A stretch of 64,000 bases of DNA. Source: Rhizobium terrae. Its GTDB lineage: Bacteria > Pseudomonadota > Alphaproteobacteria > Rhizobiales > Rhizobiaceae. Shown here piece after piece: positions 1-8,383 of this stretch (positions are counted from its first letter, which is position 1; every line of letters begins with the position of its first letter). A model generated the notes under the pieces. That model was not told the origin of the DNA. It made no database searches and was given only the letters and a program-made list of their open reading frames with translations. The stretch covers positions 275,125 through 339,124 of the forward strand of contig NZ_QJKM01000008.1 in the NCBI RefSeq assembly GCF_003425685.1, written 5' to 3'. Position numbers and translations under genes: made by a program.

Positions 1-402
1 GGGGTGAAGACCGGCAGCAAGGACGGCCAGCCGCTCGCCCCGCTGATGGGCCGCTTCTCCGATTTCGACGGCGGCGTCACCTCCATCCACCTCGGCGGCA
101 CGAGCTTCCTCGTCTGTTATGCCGACCACGGCATGATCTACCGCTTCATCCCGAAGACGGTCGACACCTGCGAGATGGAGCTGATCTGGCTGGTCGATGC
201 CGGGGCGGAGGAAGGCCGCGACTACGATCTCGAAAAGCTCACCTGGCTCTGGAAGGTAACGACCGACGAGGACAAGGCGATCATCGAACATACTGCCCGC
301 GGCGTGGTCTCGCGTTTCTTCGTGCCCGGTCCGATCGCCCCTATGGAACAGAACGAATTGCGCTATATCGGCTGGTATCTGGACGAGATCAGCCGGGCAT
401 GA
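1..402 (+). CDS. Rieske-type ring-hydroxylating oxygenase alpha subunit, C-terminal end (partial)
   Basis: The frame is open from the first base and ends at a TGA, so only about the last 133 residues are in the window. They resemble the C-terminal catalytic domain of Rieske non-heme iron oxygenase alpha subunits: EGRDYDLEKLTWLWKVT, then RGVVSRFFVPGP and a terminal WYLDEI. The Rieske [2Fe-2S] domain and the iron ligands must lie upstream. The subgroup containing glycine-betaine, stachydrine and carnitine oxygenases ends in a similar way. Because the cluster that follows would produce glycine betaine, a quaternary-amine demethylase is a reasonable inference, but the substrate cannot be read from this fragment. 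Confidence 0.6.
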   Translation, partial: GVKTGSKDGQPLAPLMGRFSDFDGGVTSIHLGGTSFLVCYADHGMIYRFIPKTVDTCEMELIWLVDAGAEEGRDYDLEKLTWLWKVTTDEDKAIIEHTARGVVSRFFVPGPIAPMEQNELRYIGWYLDEISRA

Positions 403-409
403 GGGGCAG

Positions 410-811
410 ATGAAGAGATTGTCGGGTAAGTGCTTTTGCGGCGCGGTGGAATATGCCGTCGAGGATGCCTTCGTCTACGCCGCCATCTGCCATTGTTCGA
501 ATTGCCGCCGCACCACCGGCTCGGCCTTCAAGCCCTTTGCCGGCATCCCGCGCGAAAAACTTGCGCTGACCAAAGGCGCCGATAACCTGCTGATCTATGG
601 CGGCCCGGACAATCACGATGCCCATTGCCGTGCCTGCGGTTCGCTTCTTTATTCGCTGGTACGCGAGGCCGCCTGGGTGCATGTGGCGATGGGCACGCTG
701 GTGGATGCACCGGCCATCCGGCCGACCCACCACATCTTCGTCGGCTCGAAGGCGCCGTGGTACGAGATCACCGACGATCTGCCGCAATACGAGGGGCACA
801 AGAGCGCTTAG
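410..811 (+). CDS. GFA (glutathione-dependent formaldehyde-activating / CENP-V) family zinc protein
   Basis: This 133-aa protein has the GFA-family cysteine pattern: C8 and C10 (GKCFCGAVEY), C27/C29/C32 (CHCSNCRR) and C73/C76 (HCRACGSLLYS), which bind one structural and one catalytic zinc. It starts 7 nt after the oxygenase fragment on the same strand, so the two are probably cotranscribed. The family name comes from a proposed S-hydroxymethylglutathione-forming activity, which is disputed for most members. Placement beside a possible N-demethylating oxygenase, whose by-product is formaldehyde, makes a formaldehyde-related role attractive but unproven. Its end overlaps the convergent acetyltransferase gene by 4 nt. 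Confidence 0.8.
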   Translation: MKRLSGKCFCGAVEYAVEDAFVYAAICHCSNCRRTTGSAFKPFAGIPREKLALTKGADNLLIYGGPDNHDAHCRACGSLLYSLVREAAWVHVAMGTLVDAPAIRPTHHIFVGSKAPWYEITDDLPQYEGHKSA

Positions 812-1272
812 GCCCTGGTCGCCAGCGCCTTCAGCCTTTCGCCTTCGAGCCGGTAGAAGATGCGGTCTTCCTTCCGGTCGCCCCCGAGACCGTCATAGAA
901 ACGCAGCAGCCGTTCGTTGGCGCGCGCCGCCGTCCAGTCGATCCGGCCGAAGCCGCGCTCGACCGCCAGCGCAGCAAGCCGGCACATCAGCATCGTGCCG
1001 ATATCCCGGCCGCGCTCGGAATTCGAGACATACAGTTCTTTCAGGAAGAAGCCAGGTTTCAGGCCTGGGCCCGGATAGATGGCGGCAAAGGCCGCAAAGG
1101 CGACGATGCGATCGGTCGCGACGACGAGGATTTGTGTTTCCGGCGGGCGGCCGAGGAGACCGGCCACGATCGCATCGTGCGATGGGCAGAAGACGCCGTA
1201 GTAGGCCTGCATCTCCTCAAAGAGTGAAGCGAGTTCCGTGGCATCGGCGGCTGTGAAAAAGCGGATGTCCAA
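808..1272 (-). CDS. GNAT family N-acetyltransferase
   Basis: The 154-aa protein has a GNAT fold from end to end: an N-terminal strand (MDIRFFTAADATEL), a central beta-strand block (FFLKELYVSNSERG) and the acetyl-CoA pyrophosphate loop SERGRDIGTMLM, matching the R/Q-x-x-G-x-G/A motif in relaxed form. The C-terminal FYDGLGGDRKEDRIFYRLEG is the usual last helix-strand. It is convergent with the GFA gene and appears to stand alone. The acceptor substrate cannot be predicted. Confidence 0.8.
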   Translation of the reverse strand: MDIRFFTAADATELASLFEEMQAYYGVFCPSHDAIVAGLLGRPPETQILVVATDRIVAFAAFAAIYPGPGLKPGFFLKELYVSNSERGRDIGTMLMCRLAALAVERGFGRIDWTAARANERLLRFYDGLGGDRKEDRIFYRLEGERLKALATRA

Positions 1273-1391
1273 TTGTCGTCTCCCGGCTGAAGCCGCTCGA
1301 TATCCAGTTGAAGGAAATTGTGCGAGGAATTGCGCGTCACCGTTGACTTCCCCTGCCGTATGAACAAAATGGGAACATTAAGGGGGATTCC

Positions 1392-1628
1392 ATGTCCAAA
1401 TCCGAAAAATTCATCGTCCTGCCATTCAAGAAGGTGCGGGGCACGATTGCCCCGGGAGAGATGCGGGCCGCATCCAACGCCGCATCAGCCGAAAAGATTG
1501 CAAGAGCAATGGCCGAGCGGTTCGCCGGAGTGGCCGCCTATTCCGTTCAGGTGGACATGGAAAGCGGCGACATGTCCGATCCCAAGGTTCTGTGGCAATC
1601 AGGCGAGATCGCCGATATCGCGGCGTGA
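1392..1628 (+). CDS. Small conserved hypothetical protein (78 aa)
   Basis: This short protein has no signal peptide or membrane segment. The N-terminal half is basic and strand-like (KFIVLPFKKVRGTI); the middle is an alanine-rich helix (SNAASAEKIARAMAERF). The ATG is preceded by AAGGGGGA at good spacing. I recall similar small proteins in rhizobial genomes but no known function. It ends 3 nt before the convergent enoyl-CoA hydratase gene. Confidence 0.6.
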   Translation: MSKSEKFIVLPFKKVRGTIAPGEMRAASNAASAEKIARAMAERFAGVAAYSVQVDMESGDMSDPKVLWQSGEIADIAA

Positions 1629-1631
1629 CAG

Positions 1632-2417
1632 CTATTTCCCCTTCCAGACCGGATCCCGCTTTTCCGCGAAGGCACGTGCGCCTTCGAGCTGGTCTTCGCT
1701 GGAATAAAGCACGTCGATCGTCTTGAGTTGCCGGCGGGTGATGCGGTTCATGGTCGTCTGGAACTTTTCACCTTCCGCCTCCCGCACCACTTCCTTGATC
1801 GCCGCATAGACGAGCGGCGGGCCGCTTTCGAGCAGCCGCGCCAGCTCCCAGGCGCGTGCCATCAGCCTGTCCGCCGGCAGGATTTCGTTGACGAAACCCC
1901 AGCGATGCGCCTCCTGCACGTCGAGCCAGCGACCGGTGAGCAGCATATCCATGGCGATGTGATAGGGAATGCGTTTCGGCAGCTTGATCGAGGCGGCATC
2001 CGCCACCGTTCCTGAGCGGATTTCCGGCAGGGCGAAGGTTGCATGTTCGGCCGCCAGGATGAGGTCGGTTGAAAGCGCGATCTCCAGCCCGCCGCCGCAG
2101 CAGATGCCGTTGACGGCCGAAATGATCGGCTTGTTCAGGTCACGCAATTCCTGCATGCCGCCGAACCCGCCGACGCCGTAATCGCCGTCCACGGCGTCGC
2201 CGGCCGCCGCTGCTTTCAGATCCCAGCCCGGGCAGAAGAATTTTTCGCCGGCACCGGTGATGATGGCGACGCGCAGCACCTCGTCGTCGCGAAAATCGCG
2301 AAAGATTTCGCCCATGATGCGCGAGGTGACGAGATCGATCGCGTTGGCCTTAGGCCTGTCGATGGTGACTTCGAGAATGCCGCCCTCACGGCGGGTCTTG
2401 ATGGGTTGATCGGTCAC
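1632..2417 (-). CDS. Enoyl-CoA hydratase/isomerase (crotonase family), probable crotonobetainyl-CoA hydratase
   Basis: A 261-aa crotonase-family protein. The CoA-binding and oxyanion-hole segments are clear: FFCPGWDLKAAAAGD near residues 61-75 and NGICCGGGLEIALSTDLILAA near 103-123, followed by FALPEIRSGTVAD, which carries the catalytic Glu. CaiD-type carnitinyl-CoA dehydratases have this layout. It is the last gene of the minus-strand operon and its start codon overlaps the stop of the acyl-CoA synthetase (ATGA), implying translational coupling. In context it most likely hydrates crotonobetainyl-CoA to carnitinyl-CoA; the substrate is inferred. Confidence 0.8.
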   Translation of the reverse strand: MTDQPIKTRREGGILEVTIDRPKANAIDLVTSRIMGEIFRDFRDDEVLRVAIITGAGEKFFCPGWDLKAAAAGDAVDGDYGVGGFGGMQELRDLNKPIISAVNGICCGGGLEIALSTDLILAAEHATFALPEIRSGTVADAASIKLPKRIPYHIAMDMLLTGRWLDVQEAHRWGFVNEILPADRLMARAWELARLLESGPPLVYAAIKEVVREAEGEKFQTTMNRITRRQLKTIDVLYSSEDQLEGARAFAEKRDPVWKGK

Positions 2418-4480
2418 GATATCCTCCTTTTCACCAGGGCATCGACCGCCACGGCACCCTCGCCTTCCGGCAGCACCAGGACCGGGTTGATATCCAGCTC
2501 CTCGATTTCATCCGCGTTTGCAACGAGATAGGCGGCGACCGCCGCGACAGCCTGTTCCAGCGCTGCGATATCGCCCCTCGGTGCGCCGCGATAGCCGTCG
2601 AGCAGCTTCTTCACCTTCAGACCAGATATCGCGGCCGAGATCGTCTCCGGCGAGGCCGGCAGGGTGATCAGCGCGGAATCGTCCAGAAGCTCGACCAGGA
2701 TGCCGCCGGCGCCGACAGTCATCACCAGGCCCGCGACGGGATCGCGCATCGCGCCGATGATGATCTCCGCCACCGGCCGGCCGGCCATCTTCTCGACCAG
2801 ATAACCGTTTGCGGTGCCGGCCATTGCCTGCGCGGCGGCAACGACTTCCCCGGCAGTCCGCAGATTGAGTTTCACGGCGCCCGCTTCCGTCTTGTGGGCG
2901 ATGCCGCGGCCCTTCAGCGCCACCGGAAAGCCGAGTTTTTCCGCCGCCGGTCCGGTATCCTCGGGGTCGATCTCCACCAGACCCGGCGGCACGGCCAAGC
3001 CGAAGGCGGAAAGCTCGCGCTTTGCCTCGTCCTCGTTGAGCGTCACGGCCTCCGCTGAACCGGGCGCCGTCCTGAGAAGCGGCTCGGGCGCAGGAGCTTT
3101 CCAGGCCGCGCCGATGAAGGCCGCGGTCTCGGTGGCGGCGAGCGCTTCCTCGATGCCGTAAAAAGGCACGACGCCATCGCGCATCAACTGCTCGGCCACC
3201 TGTTCCGGCAGGTTTTCCGCCATGCTGGAAACGATGCCTGCATTGGCGCCGGTCGCCTTGCGGGCCGCGACGACCGAGTTGACAGTTGTCAACCAGTCGG
3301 TCGCGTCGCAGCGGTCGAGGCGGGGGAAATCGAGCACGACGAGGTTCAGCGCGTAACCGCCCTGCATCATGGCGGTGAAGGCGGCCGTCTGTTTGTCGCC
3401 GTTGCCCCAGACGAAGGTGTGGTAGTCGAGCGGATTGGCGAGCGTCACCATCGGGCCGAGCGTTTCGCGCAGCGGCTTCAACTGCTCTTCCCTGAGCGGC
3501 GGATACGAAATCCTCCGCTTCACGCCGGCATCGGCCATCAGCGAAGCTTCGCCGCCGGAGCAGCTCATGGAGGAGATGTCGGCGTTTTGCAGCGGGCCGT
3601 AAAGATGCAGCAGTTTCAGGGTTTCCAGGAGTTCCGGCAGGGTCTCGACGCGGCCGATGCCGAGACGCTCCAGCAGCGCGGAGGAGACGCGATCGTTGCC
3701 GGCCAGCGAGGCGGTATGCGAGATGGTCGCGAGCTGTGCTGCTTCCGATTTGCCGACCTTCAGCATGGCGACCGGCTTTTTCAGGCGGCGGGAAAGACCG
3801 GCCAGCCGCTCCAGCGTTTCGAGACTGTCGAAGCCTTCCACATGCAGGCCGATCGCCGTGACGCGGGAATCCTGGATGACGGTGCACGCGAGTTCTGCAA
3901 GCCCCGTCTGGGCCTGGTTGCCGGCAGTCATCAGATAAGCGAGCGGCAGGCCGCGGCTCTGCATGGAAATATTGCAGGCTATGTTGGAGGATTGTGTCAG
4001 CACCGCCACGCCCCGGTCCACCCGCAGCATGCCGTGCTGGTCTGGCCACATCAGCGCGCCATCCAGCATGTTGATGAAGCCGTAGCAATTCGGTCCGAGG
4101 ATCGGCATGTCGCCGGCGGCCTCGACCAACGCCGCCTGCAGCGCGTCGCCATCCGCAAGCTCGCTTGCCGCTTCACGGAAACCGGAGGCGTAGCATACCG
4201 CCCCGCCTGCCCCGCGGGCGGCAAGCTCGCGGATGATCTCGATCGTCAGCTGCCGGTTGACGCCGACGAAGGAGGCATCCGGTGCGGCGGGCAGGTCGGC
4301 CACGGAGCGGTAGCATTTCCGGCCGAGAATTTCGTCGTTCTTCGGGTGGACGGGCCAGATTTCGCCTGCAAAACCCATCTTGTCGCATTGCTCGATGACG
4401 CGACGAGCCTCCTTGCCGCCGAACACGGCGATGGTTTTCGGGCGGGTGAGGCGGTCGAGGGAACGAGGAGTATTCGTCAT
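2414..4480 (-). CDS. ADP-forming acyl-CoA synthetase (CoA-binding plus ATP-grasp), probable betainyl-CoA synthetase
   Basis: The ATG at 4480 gives 688 aa; a longer frame would run back into the repeat upstream. Order of domains: N-terminal CoA-binding Rossmann domain (LTRPKTIAVFGGKEA), succinyl-CoA-synthetase-like flavodoxin domains with the phosphohistidine loop ISHTASLAGND near residue 254, and a C-terminal ATP-grasp domain ending in ELDINPVLVLPEG. This is the NDP-forming superfamily (ACD/Pat-like), here as a single chain. With an acyl-CoA dehydrogenase and a hydratase alongside carnitine genes, activation of gamma-butyrobetaine or a related betaine to its CoA ester is the likely role (inference). 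Confidence 0.8.
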   Translation of the reverse strand: MTNTPRSLDRLTRPKTIAVFGGKEARRVIEQCDKMGFAGEIWPVHPKNDEILGRKCYRSVADLPAAPDASFVGVNRQLTIEIIRELAARGAGGAVCYASGFREAASELADGDALQAALVEAAGDMPILGPNCYGFINMLDGALMWPDQHGMLRVDRGVAVLTQSSNIACNISMQSRGLPLAYLMTAGNQAQTGLAELACTVIQDSRVTAIGLHVEGFDSLETLERLAGLSRRLKKPVAMLKVGKSEAAQLATISHTASLAGNDRVSSALLERLGIGRVETLPELLETLKLLHLYGPLQNADISSMSCSGGEASLMADAGVKRRISYPPLREEQLKPLRETLGPMVTLANPLDYHTFVWGNGDKQTAAFTAMMQGGYALNLVVLDFPRLDRCDATDWLTTVNSVVAARKATGANAGIVSSMAENLPEQVAEQLMRDGVVPFYGIEEALAATETAAFIGAAWKAPAPEPLLRTAPGSAEAVTLNEDEAKRELSAFGLAVPPGLVEIDPEDTGPAAEKLGFPVALKGRGIAHKTEAGAVKLNLRTAGEVVAAAQAMAGTANGYLVEKMAGRPVAEIIIGAMRDPVAGLVMTVGAGGILVELLDDSALITLPASPETISAAISGLKVKKLLDGYRGAPRGDIAALEQAVAAVAAYLVANADEIEELDINPVLVLPEGEGAVAVDALVKRRIS

Positions 4481-4487
4481 GCCGATA

Positions 4488-4658
4488 CCCCCCTCTGCCC
4501 TGCCGGGCATCTCCCCCACAAGGGGGGAGATTGGATGGAGCGTCGTCCCGCTCTCGTCTTACGTATCAGGTTGAGAAACCGGCTAACGAGGGACGTAGCA
4601 AGCGCTTCTTGCCGATCTCCCCCCTTGTGGGGGAGATGCCCGGCAGGGCAGAGGGGGG
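4488..4658. repeat. Perfect 44-bp inverted repeat with 83-nt loop (rhizobial mosaic element)
   Basis: Bases 4488-4531 and 4615-4658 are exact reverse complements over 44 positions, including CATCTCCCCCACAAGGGG and its mirror. The arms also contain a smaller hairpin each (CTCCCCC/GGGGGAG). It fills the gap between the acyl-CoA dehydrogenase and the synthetase of the same operon, so it is probably transcribed and would fold into a very stable hairpin. Related but diverged elements occur at 12234, 20273 and 32694. Confidence 0.9.
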
Positions 4659-4691
4659 TAATTCCGGCCGATGACAGGCGTTTGTGCATCC

Positions 4692-5852
4692 TCACGCCCC
4701 TAGCGGCCGCAGAAGCTCGCGGCTGATGATGTGCCGCTGGATTTCCGACGTGCCGTCCCAGATGCGCTCCACCCGGGCGTCGCGCCAGAACCGCGCCAGC
4801 GGCAGGTCGTCCATCAGCCCCATGCCGCCGAAAATCTGGATCGCCTCATCCGTGACTCGCGCCAGCATTTCGGTCGCGAAAACCTTGGCCGAAGCGATCT
4901 CGCGGTTCGAAGGCAGGCCTTGGTCGAGCCGCCAGGCGGCCGACAGCGTCAGCAGGTCGGCGGCGTCGATCTCGGTGATCATGTCGGCAAGCTTGAAGGA
5001 AACGCCCTGGTTGGCGCCGATCGGCTTGCCGAACTGTTTTCGCTCGGCGGCGTAGTTCAGCGCATAGTCGAAAGCCCGCCGCGCCCGGCCGACCGAGGTG
5101 GCGGCGACGGTGAGCCGCGTCGCGTACAGCCAGTCGTTGGCGATGTCGAACCCCTTGTGCACGTCGCCGAGGATCTGTGTCGACGGGAGGCGGCATTCGT
5201 CAAAGGTCAGGATGCAGTTCTTGTAGCCGCGATGCGAGACGGAATTGTAACCCTCGCGGATTTCGAAACCGGGCGTGCCACGGTCGACGAGGAAGCAGGT
5301 GATCAGTTTTTTCGGTCCGCGCGGCGTTTCTTCTTCGCCCGTGGCGATGAAGACGATGACGAAATCGGCGATATTGGCGTGGGAGATGAAATGCTTGGTG
5401 CCGTTGACGACCCAGTCGTCGCCTTGCTTGCGGGCAAAACACTTCATGCCGCGCACGTCGGAGCCCGCATCCGGTTCGGTCATGGCGAGCGCATCGAACT
5501 TTTCGCCCTTTACTGCCGGAAAAAGGTACTTTTCGCGCTGCTCGTCATCGCAGGCCATCAGGATGCCGGAGGGGCGGCCGAAGAAGACGGTGAGCGCCAT
5601 GGAGCCTCGGCCAAGTTCGCGCTCCACCAGCGTGAAGGACGTGTGGTCGAGGCCGGCGCCGCCGACTCCCTCCGGAAAATTGCAGCCGAAGAAACCGATC
5701 TCCCGGCATTTGCGAGCGATTTCCTGGCCGAGTTCGGGCGGCACGATGCCGGTGCGTTCCACCTCGTTTTCGTACGGATAGATTTCCGTCTCGACGAAAT
5801 CGCGGACGGTTTTGACGATCATCTCCTGCTCGTCGGTCAATCCGAAATTCAT
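4692..5852 (-). CDS. Acyl-CoA dehydrogenase, probable gamma-butyrobetainyl-CoA dehydrogenase
   Basis: A full-length 386-aa acyl-CoA dehydrogenase. Visible features are the N-terminal helical domain (MNFGLTDEQEMIVKTVRDFV), the FAD-binding strand ALAMTEPDAGSDVRGM, KHFISHANIADF, the helical RKQFGKPIGANQ, and the C-terminal QIFGGMGLMDD followed by WDGTSEIQRHII. The position occupied by the catalytic Glu of the IYEGTSEIQ motif is altered (RIWDGTSEIQ), though the base in this family can also sit elsewhere. It lies between the dehydrogenase-thioesterase and the synthetase. Oxidation of gamma-butyrobetainyl-CoA to crotonobetainyl-CoA is inferred from context. Confidence 0.85.
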   Translation of the reverse strand: MNFGLTDEQEMIVKTVRDFVETEIYPYENEVERTGIVPPELGQEIARKCREIGFFGCNFPEGVGGAGLDHTSFTLVERELGRGSMALTVFFGRPSGILMACDDEQREKYLFPAVKGEKFDALAMTEPDAGSDVRGMKCFARKQGDDWVVNGTKHFISHANIADFVIVFIATGEEETPRGPKKLITCFLVDRGTPGFEIREGYNSVSHRGYKNCILTFDECRLPSTQILGDVHKGFDIANDWLYATRLTVAATSVGRARRAFDYALNYAAERKQFGKPIGANQGVSFKLADMITEIDAADLLTLSAAWRLDQGLPSNREIASAKVFATEMLARVTDEAIQIFGGMGLMDDLPLARFWRDARVERIWDGTSEIQRHIISRELLRPLGA

Positions 5853-5879
5853 GACTTCCCTCCCGTCCCCGGCTTCAGA

Positions 5880-7370
5880 TCAGCGCTTCTGTCCCACTGA
5901 CCGCCCTGCCCCTTCCGGTGTCGGCAAGTCCGCATGCGCGTCGATCAGCGGCTGCAGCCTGCCCATCACCTCCACCCCCGGCGCCACCGCTGTGCTCTCG
6001 GCCGAGGCCACATGCAGCATCAGATGCTCGCAGGTCGCGAGCAATACCCCGTCAGCAGCTCGCGTCAGCGACATGAAGCTCTGCAGCTTCTTGCCATCGG
6101 ACGAAGGCAATATCTGTGCGGTGACCGTGAGGAGATCGCCGAGCCTGGCTTCGTCGAGCAGCCGCGTATGGGTCTCGACCGTGTAATAGCTGTTGCCGGC
6201 CGCGACATAATCCATATCGACGCCGATCAGGCGCAGGAGTGCGTCGCTGGCATCCGCGAAGCATTGCGCATAACGGTACTCGGTCATGTGGCCGTTGTAA
6301 TCGATCCAGGACGGGTGGACCTTGACCTGCAGGAGGCCGAGCGGCTCCCTGCCCGGCTTGGCGGCTTGTTTCGGCGCGTTCTTCCAGAGATGCCTTTCGA
6401 ATTCGGCCAGGATCTTGCCCGCGCCCCAGCCCTTGCCCGCATCGCCCGCCTTCAGGGCCTGCATGATGCCGACGAGGTTTTCGTCGCGGATGCGTTCCAG
6501 CTCGCGGATGCCGTGGGCGCCGGATTGCGCGTCGGACTGGCCGGCGATCTTCTCGACGAGCGCGTCGTCGAGATCGACCACGTCCGTCAACTTCGTCCAG
6601 GGCCACGAGAGGCATGGGCCGAACTGTGCCAGGAAGTGGCGCATGCCCGCCTCGCCGCCGGCAATGCGATAGGTCTCGAACATGCCCATCTGCGCCCAGC
6701 GCATGCCGAAGGAATAGCGGATCACGTCATCCAGCGTTTCCGTGTCGCAGATATCGTCATGGATCAGCCACAGGCCCTCGCGCCAGACGGCTTCCAACAG
6801 GCGGTCGCCGACGAAAGCTTCGATCTCCTTCTTGATGATGACGCCCTTCATGCCGATCGGCGCGAGTTTTTCCTGTGCGGTCTTCAGCGTTCCGGCGGAC
6901 GTCTTTTGGCCGCCGACCAGTTCGGCGAGCGGCAGGAGATAGACGGGGTTGTAGGGATGGGCGACGAACATGCGCTCCGGATATTTCATGTCGCGCTGGA
7001 GGTCGGTCGGCATCAGGCCGGAAGTGGAGGAGCCGATCAGTGCTTTCGGATCGGCAGCGGCGTCTATCTGGGTGATGACATTGCGCTTCAGTTCCAGCCG
7101 CTCCGGCACGCTTTCCTGGATCCAGTCGGCGCCTTGGACCGCCTCTTCGACGGTCCTGCAGAAGGTGAGCTTCCCCCTGGGCGGCAGCGGCGCCATGGTG
7201 AGTATGCCATAGGCGCGCTCCGCATTCGCCAGCACTTCGCCGACGATCCGCTCCGCCTCGGGATGCGGATCGAACATGTTGACGTCGATGCCGGCGAGCA
7301 GGAAGCGCGCCGCCCAGGCGCCGCCGATGACGCCGCCGCCGATGCAGGCTGCTTTTTCTATTTTGCTCAT
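5880..7370 (-). CDS. lcdH: L-carnitine dehydrogenase fused to a hotdog thioesterase (betainyl-CoA thioesterase)
   Basis: A 496-aa two-domain protein. Residues about 1-320 are a 3-hydroxyacyl-CoA-dehydrogenase-like NAD enzyme with the Rossmann loop CIGGGVIGGAWAARF. From about residue 345 there is a 4HBT thioesterase domain with the motif WIDYNGHMTEYRY. Carnitine dehydrogenases of rhizobia are known with this fusion: the first domain oxidises L-carnitine to 3-dehydrocarnitine and the second hydrolyses betainyl-CoA to glycine betaine. The BKACE that makes betainyl-CoA is encoded immediately upstream. A GTG at 7379 overlapping the BKACE stop is an alternative start; the ATG at 7370 is preferred by similarity to the MSKIEKAACIGG type of N-terminus. 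Confidence 0.88.
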   Translation of the reverse strand: MSKIEKAACIGGGVIGGAWAARFLLAGIDVNMFDPHPEAERIVGEVLANAERAYGILTMAPLPPRGKLTFCRTVEEAVQGADWIQESVPERLELKRNVITQIDAAADPKALIGSSTSGLMPTDLQRDMKYPERMFVAHPYNPVYLLPLAELVGGQKTSAGTLKTAQEKLAPIGMKGVIIKKEIEAFVGDRLLEAVWREGLWLIHDDICDTETLDDVIRYSFGMRWAQMGMFETYRIAGGEAGMRHFLAQFGPCLSWPWTKLTDVVDLDDALVEKIAGQSDAQSGAHGIRELERIRDENLVGIMQALKAGDAGKGWGAGKILAEFERHLWKNAPKQAAKPGREPLGLLQVKVHPSWIDYNGHMTEYRYAQCFADASDALLRLIGVDMDYVAAGNSYYTVETHTRLLDEARLGDLLTVTAQILPSSDGKKLQSFMSLTRAADGVLLATCEHLMLHVASAESTAVAPGVEVMGRLQPLIDAHADLPTPEGAGRSVGQKR

Positions 7371-7375
7371 GGCGA

Positions 7376-8278
7376 TCACCGCTTCGTCAGCTTGAGTTTT
7401 TCACGCACAGCAGCCGGGCCGACGATCTTGGCGCCCATGCCCTCGATCACGCCGACCGCCTTCTCCACGAGCTGGGCGTTGGTCGCCAACTGCCCCTTGC
7501 CGGCATAGAGATTGTCCTCCAGCCCGATGCGGACATTGCCGCCGGCAAGCACCGCTGCGGCCGGATAGGCGAGCGCGTTGCGGCCGATCGAGAAGGCGGA
7601 GAACGTCCAATGTTTCGGCACGTTATTGACCATGGCCATGAAGGTGTTGAGGTCGTCGGGCGCGCCCCAGGGAATGCCCATGCAGAGCTGGATCAAGACG
7701 GGATCCTCGATCAGCCCCTCTTCCACGAGTTGCTTGGCGAACCAGAGGTGGCCGGTATCGAAAGCCTCGATCTCGGGGCGTACGCCAAGCGCGGTCATCT
7801 GCCGCGCCATCTCGCGCAGCATGGAGGGCGTGTTGGTCATCACGTAGTCGCCGAGGGAGAAGTTCATCGTGCCGCAATCGAGCGTGCATATCTCCGGCAG
7901 GCATTCGGCGACATGCGCGACACGCTCGGTGGCGCCGGCCATGTCAGTACCATTCGGATTGACCGGGAAAGGCGCCTCGACATTGCCGAACACGAGGTCG
8001 CCGCCCATGCCGGCGGTGAGGTTCAGCACCACGTCGATATCCGCCGAACGGATGCGGTCGGTGACTTCTCTGTAGAGATCGAGCCCGCGGGCGGCAGCTC
8101 CTGTTTCCGGGTTGCGCACATGGCAGTGGACGACGGCGGCGCCGGCTTTGGCGGCATCGATTGCCGACTCGGCGATCTGTTTCGGCGTGACCGGCACGTA
8201 GCTCGACTTGGCCGTGGTATCGCCCGCGCCGGTGACGGCACAGGTAATGAAGACCTCGCGATTCATCTCGAGCGGCAT
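7376..8278 (-). CDS. BKACE (DUF849) beta-keto acid cleavage enzyme, probable 3-dehydrocarnitine cleavage
   Basis: A 300-aa DUF849 protein. The zinc-binding motif HCHVRNPETG lies near residue 51, and LNLTAGMGG, LDCGTMNF and the late segment NVRIGLEDNLY are typical of BKACE enzymes. These condense a beta-keto acid with acetyl-CoA and split it into acetoacetate and a new acyl-CoA; with 3-dehydrocarnitine the products are acetoacetate and betainyl-CoA. The ATG at 8278 is preceded by GGAGAGGAAC. It is the first gene of the minus-strand carnitine operon and is divergent from the CdhR-like regulator. Confidence 0.88.
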   Translation of the reverse strand: MPLEMNREVFITCAVTGAGDTTAKSSYVPVTPKQIAESAIDAAKAGAAVVHCHVRNPETGAAARGLDLYREVTDRIRSADIDVVLNLTAGMGGDLVFGNVEAPFPVNPNGTDMAGATERVAHVAECLPEICTLDCGTMNFSLGDYVMTNTPSMLREMARQMTALGVRPEIEAFDTGHLWFAKQLVEEGLIEDPVLIQLCMGIPWGAPDDLNTFMAMVNNVPKHWTFSAFSIGRNALAYPAAAVLAGGNVRIGLEDNLYAGKGQLATNAQLVEKAVGVIEGMGAKIVGPAAVREKLKLTKR

Positions 8279-8383
8279 GTTCCTCTCCTTGTTCGTTTTC
8301 ACCATTACGAACTGGAAGGGCCGGGAATGCTTTTCATTCTCAGCACCATTCTATACACTGGCGGAAGCGGAGGCGCTGATTGC

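Noticed and set aside
7610..8383. Upstream extension of the CdhR reading frame
   Set aside because: It overlaps the BKACE gene in antisense and adds no domain; the ATG at 8384 has a good ribosome-binding site and matches the family N-terminus.
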